Notes: generated from the letters alone by a model not told the origin. Counted from the first letter of the stretch, positions 8,897 through 17,351 are shown. The stretch: 64,000 bases of DNA from Plantactinospora mayteni (GCF_016862935.1 NZ_BONX01000003.1:62001-126000), one strand, 5' to 3'. Translations and numbers: made by a program.

Positions 8897-10002
8897 CGGG
8901 CGCCCGCCAGGCTGTTGGCGGCGTCCGCGATCCGCTCCAGGTGGTGCTGGGTCAGCGACGGGTGGATCGGCAGCGACACCACCTCGCGGGCGGCCCGCTC
9001 GGTCTCCGGCAGCTCCCACGGGCCGGGCTTGCCGTCGGCGTCGAGGAAGGGCTTGAGCCGGTGGATCGGGGTCGGGTAGTAGACCGCGTTCCCCACCCCC
9101 TGCTCCAGCAGCTTCTGCTGGGCGGCGTCCCGGTCCCCCGACACCCGCACCGTGTACTGGTGGTAGACGTGCCGCGCCGCGTCGGCCACCGGCGGGGTGA
9201 GGACACCGGTGATCCGGGAGTCGAGGAACTTGGCGTTCGCCCGCCGCTGCTCGGTCCACTCCGGGAGCTGCTTGAGCTGCACCCGACCGATCGCCGCCGC
9301 CACGTCGGTGAGCCGCATGTTCGCCCCGACGATCTCGTTGGCGTACCGCTGCTCCATGCCCTGGTTGCGCAGCAGCCGCAGGGTACGGGCGAACTCCGGG
9401 TCCGGGGTGGTGATCATGCCGCCCTCGAGGGAGTGCATGTTCTTGGTCGGGTAGAAGCTGAAGCAGCCGGCGATGCCGAACGAGCCGACCGGCTGGCCGG
9501 CCAGCGCCGCGCCGTGCGCCTGGGCGGCGTCCTCGATCACGGCCAGGTTGTGCCGCTGCGCGATCGGCATCAGCCGGTCCATCGCGGCGGGGTGGCCGTA
9601 GAGGTGCACCGGCATGATCGCCTTGGTCCGCGGGGTGATCGCCGCCTCCACCGCGGCCGGGTCCAGGCAGAAGCTGCCGGCCTCGATGTCCGCGAAGACC
9701 GGCACGGCGCCGACCAGCCGGACCGCGTTGGCGGTGGCCGCGAAGGAGAACGAGGGGACGATCACCTCGTCACCCGGGCCGAGGTCCATCGCCAGCAGGG
9801 CCAGGTGCAGGGCCGAGGTGCCCGAGTTGACCGCGACACAGTGCCGGCCGGCCACCAGCTCGGAGAACTCCTCCTCGAACGCGGCCACCTCCGGGCCCTG
9901 CACCACCCGGCCGCTGCGCAGCACCCGGACGGCGGCTTCGACCTCGGCGTCTCCGATGACTGGTTTCGCGGGCGGGATCAGGTCTGCGTTCTGCCCGGCC
10001 AT
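8893..10002 (-). CDS. DegT/DnrJ/EryC1/StrS-family PLP sugar aminotransferase
   Basis: A 369-aa PLP enzyme that transaminates a keto-sugar nucleotide. Two ATGs lie close together; 10002 is preferred because AGGAGG (10009-10014) is six bases upstream of it, whereas it abuts the ATG at 10008. Family motifs are VAVNSGTSALHLALLAMDLGPGDEV, FVDI-type FADIEAGSFCLDP, AVIEDAAQAHG and the PLP-lysine region FYPTKNMHSLEGG. The C terminus has YYPTPIHRL and RAAREVVSLPIHPSLT, both typical of the family. It is the first gene of a minus-strand unit followed by the short coupling ORF and the dehydrogenase. It probably makes a 3-amino sugar for the locus glycan; the exact substrate is inferred from context only. 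Confidence 0.92.
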   Translation of the reverse strand: MAGQNADLIPPAKPVIGDAEVEAAVRVLRSGRVVQGPEVAAFEEEFSELVAGRHCVAVNSGTSALHLALLAMDLGPGDEVIVPSFSFAATANAVRLVGAVPVFADIEAGSFCLDPAAVEAAITPRTKAIMPVHLYGHPAAMDRLMPIAQRHNLAVIEDAAQAHGAALAGQPVGSFGIAGCFSFYPTKNMHSLEGGMITTPDPEFARTLRLLRNQGMEQRYANEIVGANMRLTDVAAAIGRVQLKQLPEWTEQRRANAKFLDSRITGVLTPPVADAARHVYHQYTVRVSGDRDAAQQKLLEQGVGNAVYYPTPIHRLKPFLDADGKPGPWELPETERAAREVVSLPIHPSLTQHHLERIADAANSLAGAR

Positions 10003-10089
10003 GGGCATCCTCCTGTCGATGGGGGGATCGCAATCGGCATGCGATGCTAGCTGGTTTCGGGATAGCGGGATCGAGTGGTGCGGGGTATG

Positions 10090-10884
10090 TCACGAGGGGC
10101 GGACGGCACCGGCACCGTTCGGCACGGCGTCGGGCAGAGCGGGGTCAGGTTCGGGCAGAGCGGAGTCGGGCAGTGCGGGGTCAGGCAGCACCGGGTCGGC
10201 CGGGGCGGGGTCGTCGACCCGCTCACCGGTCGGGGTGGAGTCGATCCGCGTCGGGCTGGAGTTGATCCGCTCAGCGGTCGGGGTGGAGTCGGCACCGAGT
10301 CCGGCCGCGATCGCGGCGGCCATTCGTGGCAGGTACGCCTCCGGGAGTGGGGTACGGGCGACGGCGAGCCGCCAGTAGAGCGGACCGACGATCAGGTCCA
10401 CGGCCTCGTCCGGATCCGCGCCCGAGGGTAGCTCCCCACGGTCGACCGCCCGGCCGAGCAACAGTATGCCGATGTCCCGCTGGTTCGCCCGCAGGGCCTC
10501 TTCGAGGGTCTGGGCGATCTGCGGGTTGCGGGCCGCCTCGGCCAGCAGATCCGGGATGATCTGCGAGGCCAGCGGGTGTCGCAGGGCCCGGGCCAGGATC
10601 CGCAGCAGCACTTCCAGGTCTCCCCGTAGGCTGCCGGTGTCCGGCAACGGTAGGCTCTGCCCCGCGACCCGGGAGACTATCTCCAGCACCAGCTCCAGCT
10701 TCGAGTTCCACCGGCGATAGATCGCCGTCTTGCCGACGCCGGCCCGGCGCGCGACTGCCTCGATCGACAGCCGTCCGTAGCCGACCGCGGCGAGTTCCTG
10801 CATGACGGCTCGGCGGATCGCGTCGGTGATCTCCCCTCGGAGTACCGCCGCTCCCGCTGGAGCACGCCGGTTGTCGGTCGCCAC
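10090..10884 (-). CDS. TetR/AcrR-family transcriptional repressor
   Basis: A 264-aa regulator. GTG 10884 is chosen because a TATATT -10 box lies seven bases upstream (10892-10897), the geometry of a leaderless transcript, and because longer frames add no conserved sequence. The N-terminal HTH is clear: GEITDAIRRAVMQELAAVGY then IEAVARRAGVGKTAIYRRW. The ligand-binding part runs to about residue 200. The last 50 residues are low-complexity Pro/Asp/Ala (DPALPDSALPEPD-like repeats), encoded by a degenerate GC tandem repeat at about 10105-10290. It is divergent from the ABC exporter, with a palindrome between them (10925-10942), so it probably represses the exporter and itself. Confidence 0.88.
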   Translation of the reverse strand: MATDNRRAPAGAAVLRGEITDAIRRAVMQELAAVGYGRLSIEAVARRAGVGKTAIYRRWNSKLELVLEIVSRVAGQSLPLPDTGSLRGDLEVLLRILARALRHPLASQIIPDLLAEAARNPQIAQTLEEALRANQRDIGILLLGRAVDRGELPSGADPDEAVDLIVGPLYWRLAVARTPLPEAYLPRMAAAIAAGLGADSTPTAERINSSPTRIDSTPTGERVDDPAPADPVLPDPALPDSALPEPDPALPDAVPNGAGAVRPS

Positions 10885-10891
10885 GTCGGCC

Positions 10892-10943
10892 AATATAGCG
10901 CGAGGACGGTACGGTTGCGTCCCGACGTAGGATCGACTACGTT
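10892..10943. promoter_or_regulatory. Divergent promoters and TetR-type operator
   Basis: Plus strand: TTGCGT (10915-10920), a 17-bp gap, then TACGTT (10938-10943) as -35/-10 for the ABC exporter. Between them lies the inverted repeat ACGTAG-N6-CTACGT (10925-10942). Minus strand: TATATT (10892-10897) seven bases before the tetR GTG. A repressor bound here would block the exporter promoter. Pattern seen; function inferred. Confidence 0.5.
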
Positions 10944-11038
10944 GCCACGCAAGCGACGACCGATTGGCACCCTTTCCCCCCGCCACGGTCACCCTGTCGC
11001 GCCCATCTTGCAGCCCGAACAGATCGGAGCGCCCAGCT

Positions 11039-11935
11039 ATGGCCCCCACGGCGGTAGCCGATCCCGACTCGGGCCTGACCGGGGCAGAACTCGCCGCCCG
11101 GTACGGCCTGACAGTCGCTGGCGAAAGACCCACGCTGGTCGGTTACACGAAGCAGTTGTGGTCCTACCGGCACTTCATCTCGGCGTACGCGAACGCGAAG
11201 CTGGTCGCGATGTTCGCCACCGCCCGCCTCGGCCGGGTCTGGCAGGTGTTGACCCCGCTGACCAACGCGGCGATCTACTACCTGATCTTCGGCGTCATCC
11301 TGAACACGCAGAACGGCATCGACAACTTCATCGCGTACCTCTGCGTCGGCCTCTTCGTCTTCAACTTCAGCCAGACGGTGGTGCTCGGTGGCACCCAGTC
11401 GATCACCGGCAACCTCGGGCTGATCCGGGCGCTGCACTTCCCCCGGGCCGCCCTGCCGACCGCGGTGACGCTGACCCAGTTCCAGAGCCTGATCTCGGCG
11501 ATGGTGGTGCTGATCGCGATCGTGCTGGTCACCGGGGAGCCGATCACCCTGCAATGGCTGCTGCTGGTGCCGGCGCTGCTGCTCCAGTCGGTCTTCAACG
11601 CCGGGATCGCCCTCGGGATGGCCCGACTCGGTTCCAAGGTCACCGACCTGAAGCAGCTCATGCCGTTCGTCATGCGGACCTGGATGTACGGCTCCGGCGT
11701 GCTCTACAGCGTGGACAACTTCGCCGAGAACCTGCCGGCCTGGGCGGCGACGCTCGTGGAGGCGAACCCGCTGCTGGTCTACATCGAGTTGGTCCGGCAC
11801 GCCCTGCTGGAGAACGCACCGCTGACCTCGGCGGCACCCCGGCTCTGGCTGCTGGCGTTCGGCTGGGCCCTGCTGGCCGGCATCGGCGGTTATGTCTACT
11901 TCTGGCGTGGCGAACAGGAGTACGGTCGTGGTTGA
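11039..11935 (+). CDS. ABC-2 type polysaccharide/teichoic acid export permease (TagG-like)
   Basis: A 298-aa integral membrane permease, subunit of a two-gene exporter that flips undecaprenyl-linked polymer across the membrane. ATG 11039 has GGAG nine bases upstream. An in-frame TTG at 10964 would add an unconserved leader. The short cytosolic N terminus includes LVGYTKQLWSYRHFI, followed by about six hydrophobic segments: LTNAAIYYLIFGVIL, AYLCVGLFVFNFSQTVVLGG, LISAMVVLIAIVLV, LLLVPALLLQSVFNAG, then two near the C terminus ending GYVYFWRGEQEYG. The stop overlaps the ATPase start by eight bases. Teichoic-acid-type cargo is inferred from the cytidylyltransferase and TagF-like genes downstream. 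Confidence 0.9.
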   Translation: MAPTAVADPDSGLTGAELAARYGLTVAGERPTLVGYTKQLWSYRHFISAYANAKLVAMFATARLGRVWQVLTPLTNAAIYYLIFGVILNTQNGIDNFIAYLCVGLFVFNFSQTVVLGGTQSITGNLGLIRALHFPRAALPTAVTLTQFQSLISAMVVLIAIVLVTGEPITLQWLLLVPALLLQSVFNAGIALGMARLGSKVTDLKQLMPFVMRTWMYGSGVLYSVDNFAENLPAWAATLVEANPLLVYIELVRHALLENAPLTSAAPRLWLLAFGWALLAGIGGYVYFWRGEQEYGRG

Positions 11936-12731
11936 GCAGCACGAGATCTCCCCCGGCGTGACGAGCACCGCCGACCGGCGCATTCCCACGGTCATCGCCG
12001 ACAACGTGCACCTGATCTACCGGGTGCACGGGGCCGCCTCCGGCACCACCCCGGTCGCGACGCTCAAGCGGATCGTCTCCCGGGCCCCGCAGGCCAACGT
12101 CCGCGAGGTGCACGCGGTCAAGGGAGTCAGCTTCACGGCGTACCGGGGCGAGGCGATCGGGCTGATCGGCAGCAACGGCTCCGGCAAGTCGACCCTGCTC
12201 CGGGCGATCGCCGGGCTGATGCCGACCAACCGGGGCGCGATCTACACCCAGGGGCAGCCGTCCCTGCTCGGCGTCAACGCCGCCCTGCTCAACGACCTCT
12301 CCGGTGAGCGGAACGTGGTGCTGGGCTGCCTGGCCATGGGCATGTCGCCGGAGCAGGTCCGCAAGCTCACCCCGGAGATCATCGAGTTCTCCGGGATCAA
12401 CGAGCGGGGCGACTTCGCCTCGCTGCCGATGCGGACGTACTCCTCGGGCATGGCGGCTCGGCTGCGGTTCTCGATCGCGGCGGCGAAGAAGCACGACGTA
12501 CTGCTGATCGACGAGGCGCTGGCCACCGGTGACGTCCGGTTCCGGCGGCGCAGCGAGGCCCGGGTCCGTGAACTGCGGGCCGAGGCCGGCACGATCTTCC
12601 TGGTCAGCCACGGAATCGGGACGATCCGGGACACCTGCGAGCGGACCATCTGGCTGGAGTCCGGGGAGATCCGGGCGGACGGCCCGACCGGACTGGTAGT
12701 GCCGGAGTACGAGAAGTTCATGAAGAAGTAA
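11928..12731 (+). CDS. ABC exporter ATP-binding subunit (TagH-like)
   Basis: A 267-aa ATPase that powers the permease encoded just upstream. GTG 11928 is chosen because AGGAG (11916-11920) lies seven bases before it and it overlaps the permease stop; ATG 11892 would overlap far more. It has Walker A GLIGSNGSGKSTLL, signature YSSGMAARLRFSIA, Walker B VLLIDEALATGD and H-loop FLVSHG. The N-terminal NVHLIYRVHG and the weakly conserved stretch ahead of Walker A are typical of polysaccharide-export ATPases. No C-terminal carbohydrate-binding extension is present, so substrate choice probably rests with the permease. Confidence 0.93.
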   Translation: MVEQHEISPGVTSTADRRIPTVIADNVHLIYRVHGAASGTTPVATLKRIVSRAPQANVREVHAVKGVSFTAYRGEAIGLIGSNGSGKSTLLRAIAGLMPTNRGAIYTQGQPSLLGVNAALLNDLSGERNVVLGCLAMGMSPEQVRKLTPEIIEFSGINERGDFASLPMRTYSSGMAARLRFSIAAAKKHDVLLIDEALATGDVRFRRRSEARVRELRAEAGTIFLVSHGIGTIRDTCERTIWLESGEIRADGPTGLVVPEYEKFMKK

Positions 12732-12745
12732 CCCAACCCGCCTGG

Positions 12746-12780
12746 CCGGTGTCGAGTGGACCACTATCCCTCGGCACCGG
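12746..12780 (+). terminator. Terminator-like hairpin after the ABC exporter
   Basis: CCGGTGTCGAG (12746-12756) pairs with CTCGGCACCGG (12770-12780) over 11 bp with one G-U pair and a 13-nt loop, 15 nt after the ATPase stop. No U-tract follows. Confidence 0.45.
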
Positions 12781-12915
12781 TTGGCGTCGTGCCGCGCTAG
12801 GGTCCTAGAGGCTGTGGGGCGGGCCGGACGGCGGTCGCCACGGCACAGTCAGACCCCCCAACCGGTGCGATGACAGCCCCTAATCGGAACAGTGGTAGCT
12901 CAGTGAGGATCGGCA

Positions 12916-14478
12916 ATGGCGCATGACCTGACCACGGGCACCGCCGCGCGGTGGCGGCCCGCCCGGACCGTGGCGGTGGTGCTGGCCGGGGGCACCGGAA
13001 CCCGGGTCGGACTGGGCATCCCCAAGCAGCTCCTCAAGATCGCCGGCAAGCCGATCCTCGAACACACCATCACGGTCTTCGAATCCGCGCCGGAGATCGA
13101 CGAGATCATCGTGCTGATGGCGCCCGGCTTCCTCACCGAGGCGCGGCAGATCGTCGACAAGGCCGGCTTCCGCAAGGTCAGCCAGGTGATCGAGGGCGGC
13201 GACACCCGCAACGCCACCACCCGGCTGGCGCTGGCCGCGATCGGGCCGGACGACTGCAACGTGCTCTTCCACGACGCGGTCCGGCCGCTGCTGAGCCCCC
13301 GGATCGTCCGGGAGTGCGTCAACGCGCTCTGGACGTACTCCGCCGTCGACGTGGCCATCCCGTCCGCCGACACGATCATCCAGGTGGACGAGGACGACTG
13401 CATCACCGACATCCCGGTACGGTCCCGGCTGCGCCGGGGGCAGACACCGCAGGCGTTCCGGTCGGGCACCATCCGGGCCGCGTACGCGCTGGCCGCCGAG
13501 GATCCGGAGTTCAGTGCCACCGACGACTGCGGGGTGGTACTGCGCTACCTGCCCGAGGTGCCGATCAAGGTCATCGAGGGTTCGGACGAGAACATCAAGG
13601 TGACCCACCCGGTCGACGTACACCTGGCGGACAAACTGTTCCAGCTCGCCGCCGCCCAGGCGCCCCGGCTGGTGGACGAGCGGGCGTACGTCGAGGAGCT
13701 GAGCGGCCGGACGGTGGTGGTCTTCGGCGGCAGCGAGGGCATCGGAGCGCGGCTGGCCGAGGTGGCCCGGAGCTACGGCGCGGACGTCTTCCCGGTCAGC
13801 CGGTCGAGCACCGGCACCCACGTGGAGCGGGGCGAGGACGTCGCCGCCGCGCTGCGTGGCGCGTTCGAGGCGACCGGCCGGATCGACCACGTGGTGGTGA
13901 CCGCCGGGGTGCTCCGGATGGGCGCGCTCGCCGAGATGGACGAGGCGACCATCGCGCACATGCTCCAGGTCAACCTGGTCGCGCCGGTGGACATCGCCCG
14001 GCGGGCGCTGCCCTATCTGCGGCAGACCCGGGGCCAACTGCTGCTCTACACCTCCAGTTCCTACACCCGGGGCCGGGCCCGGTACGCCCTCTACTCCGCC
14101 ACCAAGGCCGCCGTGGTCAACCTCACCCAGGCGCTCGCCGACGAGTGGTCCGAGTGCGGCGTACGGGTGAACTGCGTCAACCCCGAGCGGACCGCGACCC
14201 CGATGCGGACCCGGGCGTTCGGGGAGGAGCCGGAGCACACCCTGCTGGCGGCCGACACGGTGGCCCGGGTCTCGCTGGACGTGCTGCTCTCCGGGCTGAC
14301 CGGCCAGGTGGTCGACGTCCGCCGCTCCCCCGGCGACCCGGCCGCCGAGCCCACCGACCAGTCCGCCGACGCGGACGACGCCGAGCCGGACAGTTCCGGC
14401 CAGGGGAACGGGCTCGGCCGGATCGGGCGGCAACGCTCCGCCGAACTGGTGCCGCCGCCCCGGGTCGGCACCGCCTAG
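12916..14478 (+). CDS. Bifunctional cytidylyltransferase / short-chain reductase (TarI-TarJ type fusion)
   Basis: A 520-aa two-domain enzyme; ATG 12916 has GAGGAT just upstream. Residues about 10-240 are an IspD-like nucleotidyltransferase: VVLAGGTGTRVGLGIPKQLL, EIIVLMAPG, LFHDAVRPLLS and GQTPQAFR. Residues about 255-470 are an SDR: VVFGGSEGIGARLAEVA and catalytic YALYSATKAAVV (YxxxK). Fusions of this kind are known to make CDP-ribitol from ribulose 5-phosphate for teichoic acids or capsules, and that is the likely reaction here. IspD activity in isoprenoid synthesis is less likely because of the fused reductase and the teichoic-type neighbours. The last 45 residues are acidic and low-complexity. 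Confidence 0.88.
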   Translation: MAHDLTTGTAARWRPARTVAVVLAGGTGTRVGLGIPKQLLKIAGKPILEHTITVFESAPEIDEIIVLMAPGFLTEARQIVDKAGFRKVSQVIEGGDTRNATTRLALAAIGPDDCNVLFHDAVRPLLSPRIVRECVNALWTYSAVDVAIPSADTIIQVDEDDCITDIPVRSRLRRGQTPQAFRSGTIRAAYALAAEDPEFSATDDCGVVLRYLPEVPIKVIEGSDENIKVTHPVDVHLADKLFQLAAAQAPRLVDERAYVEELSGRTVVVFGGSEGIGARLAEVARSYGADVFPVSRSSTGTHVERGEDVAAALRGAFEATGRIDHVVVTAGVLRMGALAEMDEATIAHMLQVNLVAPVDIARRALPYLRQTRGQLLLYTSSSYTRGRARYALYSATKAAVVNLTQALADEWSECGVRVNCVNPERTATPMRTRAFGEEPEHTLLAADTVARVSLDVLLSGLTGQVVDVRRSPGDPAAEPTDQSADADDAEPDSSGQGNGLGRIGRQRSAELVPPPRVGTA

Positions 14479-14535
14479 CCAGGTTCCGCACCGGCCGGAC
14501 CACCGTCCGGCGATCCGTCTCAGGGAAGGAAGCGC

Positions 14536-16236
14536 ATGCGTGGCGATCTGGTCAGGAAACTGACCGTCCGGTGTCTGAGTGCCGGCCTGGCCGTGCTGTC
14601 CTTCCTGGTCCTCGCCCTCACCTCGGCCGAGCCGCTGGGCCTCGCCCTGGCGGTGGCCGGTGCGGTCGCGGTCTGGCTGGAGCGCCGGGTCAATCCCCGC
14701 GCCGACCTGGTCGCCGAGCCGGTCCTGCTGATCGCCGGAGTGCTGGTCGGATACGCCCACCGGGTGCCGGAGGCCCGGTTGAACTGGGTGGCGCTGGCGC
14801 TCACCGGAGTGGCGCTGCTCGGGCTGACCCTGGCCGAGCGGCCACTGCGGGGCGCCGCCGAGCTGGAGGTGCGCGCGGCCAACCTCGGCGTACGGTCGTC
14901 GCCGCTGCTCGTCGCCGACCGGCTCGGGCCGGCGGTGCTGGTCCTGCTGGTCGTACTCGCCGGCACCGCGGCGCTGACCCTGCCGGTCTGGCCCGCCCTG
15001 ATACTCACCGTGCTGGTCGGCGCCGGTGCCACGGTCGGTGCGGTCGGGCCGATCGCGCTGCGCCGGCTGCGGCCCTCCGGCGGGCAGAGCGCGGTCACCC
15101 AGGCACTCCGGCGGCACCAGCCCGAGTTCCTGCTCTACTTCTCCGCGCCGCCCGGCTCGGAATACCAGGTCATGATGTGGCTGCCGTACCTGGAGCGGAT
15201 CGGCCGGCCGTTCATGGTGCTGCTCCGGGAGCCGAACTTCCTGCCGACGATCTCGGCCGCCACCAGGGCGCCGGTGGTGGTCTGCCCGACGCCGCGCTCG
15301 ATCGACGAGGCGATCGTGCCGAGCCTGCGGGTGGCGTTCTACGTCAACCACGGCGCCAAGAACAGCCACAGCATCCGGTTCGCGCACCTCACGCACATCC
15401 AGTTGCACCACGGCGACAGCGACAAGGCGCCGAGCGCCAACCCGGTCTCCGCGATCTTCGACCGGATCTTCGTGGCCGGGCAGGCGGCGATCGACCGGTA
15501 CGCCCGCAACGGCGTGACGATCCCCCGGGAGAAGTTCGCCATCGTCGGCCGGCCACAGGTGGAGTCGATCGCGGTCAGCCGGGAGCCGATCCGGGACCGG
15601 GCCGACCAGGTGGTGCTCTACACGCCGACCTGGACCGGGCACAACGCCGACGTCGACCACTGCTCGCTGCCGGTCGGCGAGACCCTGGTCCGCAAGCTGT
15701 TGGAGCGGGGCGCGACGGTGATCCTCCGGGCCCACCCGTACACCTCGCAGAATCCGGCGTCGGCCCGGCAGCTCGCCCGGATCGAGCAGCTCCTCGCCGA
15801 GCACCGGACCAGTACGGGGCGGCGGCACGTCTTCGGCGCCGACGCGGCGAAGAAGATGAGCCTGGTCGACTGCGTCAACGCCTCCGACGCGCTGATCTCG
15901 GACGTCTCCGCGGTGATCTCCGACTACCTCTACTCCGGCAAGCCGTACGCGGTCACCGACCGGGTCGGCGAGGGAGACCGGTTCGTCGAGGGCTTCCCGC
16001 TGGCCGGCTCGGGCTACGTGCTGGACTCGCAGATGTCCAATCTGGACGACGTACTGGGCCGGCTGCTGGAGAGCGATCCGCTGGCCGAGACCCGGTGGCG
16101 GACCCGTACCCGCTATCTCGGCGACTTCCCGGAGCAGCGGTACGCCGACGGGTTCCTCGACGAGGCCCGCCGGCAGTTGGACAGCGCCGCTGCCGCGCCG
16201 ACCGTGCCGTCCCCCCGCCCCGCGCCGGTCTCCTGA
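14536..16236 (+). CDS. CDP-glycerol glycerophosphotransferase-family polymerase with N-terminal membrane region
   Basis: A 566-aa protein that probably transfers polyol-phosphate from a CDP-polyol to a wall polymer at the inner membrane face. ATG 14536 follows GGAAGGAAG. Residues about 10-180 contain four to five hydrophobic segments (LAVLSFLVLALTSA, PVLLIAGVLVGYA, AVLVLLVVLAGTAALTLPV). The catalytic part (about 190-550) has the TagB/TagF-type motifs: VAFYVNHGAKNSHSIRFAHL, QLHHGDSDKAPS, the P-T-W core seen as VLYTPTWTGH, VILRAHPYTSQ and ISDVSAVISDYLYSGKPY. Directly after the CDP-polyol-forming gene, it is its likely user. Ribitol versus glycerol specificity cannot be read from sequence. Confidence 0.88.
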   Translation: MRGDLVRKLTVRCLSAGLAVLSFLVLALTSAEPLGLALAVAGAVAVWLERRVNPRADLVAEPVLLIAGVLVGYAHRVPEARLNWVALALTGVALLGLTLAERPLRGAAELEVRAANLGVRSSPLLVADRLGPAVLVLLVVLAGTAALTLPVWPALILTVLVGAGATVGAVGPIALRRLRPSGGQSAVTQALRRHQPEFLLYFSAPPGSEYQVMMWLPYLERIGRPFMVLLREPNFLPTISAATRAPVVVCPTPRSIDEAIVPSLRVAFYVNHGAKNSHSIRFAHLTHIQLHHGDSDKAPSANPVSAIFDRIFVAGQAAIDRYARNGVTIPREKFAIVGRPQVESIAVSREPIRDRADQVVLYTPTWTGHNADVDHCSLPVGETLVRKLLERGATVILRAHPYTSQNPASARQLARIEQLLAEHRTSTGRRHVFGADAAKKMSLVDCVNASDALISDVSAVISDYLYSGKPYAVTDRVGEGDRFVEGFPLAGSGYVLDSQMSNLDDVLGRLLESDPLAETRWRTRTRYLGDFPEQRYADGFLDEARRQLDSAAAAPTVPSPRPAPVS

Positions 16237-16272
16237 GCGGCGCGTCGACACCGGTCTCCTGAGCGGTGTCGA
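16222..16272 (+). terminator. Two tandem, covarying terminator-like hairpins
   Basis: GCGCCG (16222-16227) pairs with CGGCGC (16238-16243), then TCGACACCG (16245-16253) pairs with CGGTGTCGA (16264-16272). Both loops are the same 10 nt, GTCTCCTGAG; the first loop contains the stop codon of the gene. The 16-nt core is duplicated at a 26-bp interval. The stem bases differ between copies yet keep pairing. Confidence 0.6.
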
Positions 16273-16341
16273 TGCCGCTCGGCTGGGCACGGGCGGCGGC
16301 GGTCTCCGGAGCACCGTCGGCGGTTGTGCCATGATGCGTCG

Positions 16342-17139
16342 GTGACGATGATCAGGACCAGCCACGACCGGAACGAGCTGGCCGGCCTGCTGCGCCGCGA
16401 CCCCCACCTGCACGCGTACGAACTCGGCGACCTCGACGACTTCTACTGGCCGTACACCACCTGGTATCGGCTGGACGAGGCGGTGGCGCTGCTCTACCAG
16501 GGCGGGCCCACTCCGGTGCTGCTGGCGCTGCACCGCTCACCGGCGGTGCTGAGCGAACTGCTCACCGGCCTGCTCCCGGTGCTGCCCCGGCACTTCGAGG
16601 CGCACCTCTCCCCCGGCGGCGAAACGGTGCTGGCCCGGGAATACCCGGTCAGGTCGCGCGGGGCGCACCTGAAGATGGCGCTCACCGACCCGGACCGGCT
16701 GGCCCGGGTGGCGCCGGGCGGCGAGGTGCTGACCGAGGCCGACGTACCCGAGCTGACCGCGTTCTACCGGACGGCCTATCCGGAAAACTGGTTCGATCCC
16801 CGGATGGTCGAGACCGGCCACTACGTGGGGCTGCGCCGGGACGGTGAACTCGTCGCCGTCGCCGGGGTGCACGTCTGGTCGCCGCGCTACCGGGTGAGCG
16901 CGTTGGGCAACGTGGCGACGGTTCCGGGGTACCGGGGGCAGGGGCTGGCCAGCACGGTGGTGGCGACGCTCTGCCGGCGGCTGCTGGAGACCGTCGACAC
17001 GGTGGCACTGAACGTCGTCGCGGAGAACACCGCCGCGTACAAGCTCTACGACCGGCTCGGCTTCACCCCGGTCGCCGAGTACGCCGAGTACGTCGTCGGC
17101 GAGCCGCCGGCACCGGCCTCGGACGTCCGTCCTGTTTGA
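16342..17139 (+). CDS. GNAT-family N-acetyltransferase
   Basis: A 265-aa cytosolic acetyltransferase. The start is uncertain between GTG 16342 and ATG 16348; neither has a clear ribosome site. The N-terminal third (ELAGLLRRDPHLHAYELGDLDDF) resembles an extra domain of two-domain GNATs. The acetyl-CoA fold is C-terminal: ALGNVATVPGYRGQGLASTVVATLCRRLL, with the Q/RxxGxG/A pyrophosphate loop seen as RGQGLA, then LNVVAENTAAYKLYDRLGF. The substrate is unknown. It sits after the terminators of the wall-polymer genes and may be unrelated to them. Confidence 0.85.
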   Translation: MTMIRTSHDRNELAGLLRRDPHLHAYELGDLDDFYWPYTTWYRLDEAVALLYQGGPTPVLLALHRSPAVLSELLTGLLPVLPRHFEAHLSPGGETVLAREYPVRSRGAHLKMALTDPDRLARVAPGGEVLTEADVPELTAFYRTAYPENWFDPRMVETGHYVGLRRDGELVAVAGVHVWSPRYRVSALGNVATVPGYRGQGLASTVVATLCRRLLETVDTVALNVVAENTAAYKLYDRLGFTPVAEYAEYVVGEPPAPASDVRPV

Positions 17140-17198
17140 ACCGGATCACCGACATGGACCGGATCACCGACTTGAACCGGATCACCGGCTTGGACCTG
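17136..17198. repeat. 18-bp tandem repeat, three full copies and one partial
   Basis: Units begin at 17136, 17154, 17172 and 17190 with the core GACCGGATCACCGAC or a one-to-two-base variant. The array overlaps the stop codon of the GNAT gene. Because 18 is a multiple of three, it keeps one frame open in both directions, but no gene is apparent. Confidence 0.8.
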
Positions 17199-17351
17199 TC
17201 CGACCCTTGTCAACGGTCGGCACCCCGGGCACCATGTCAACGTTCTCGAAAGCCGCCAGTCCGCCAGGCTGCCGGACCTCTCGTCCGCCCGGTCCGTACG
17301 CCTGTCGCCCACCTGTCTTTCGTCAGCTGATCTGTCGCCGAGGAGGCGCCG

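Noticed and set aside
12916-13650. IspD of the MEP pathway
   Set aside because: The domain is IspD-like, but fusion to an SDR and the teichoic-type neighbours favour CDP-polyol synthesis.
12880-16533. 1217-codon open frame on the minus strand
   Set aside because: It is antisense to the cytidylyltransferase and polymerase genes. The translation is rich in Arg, Gly, Pro and His with no domains. High GC leaves such frames open.
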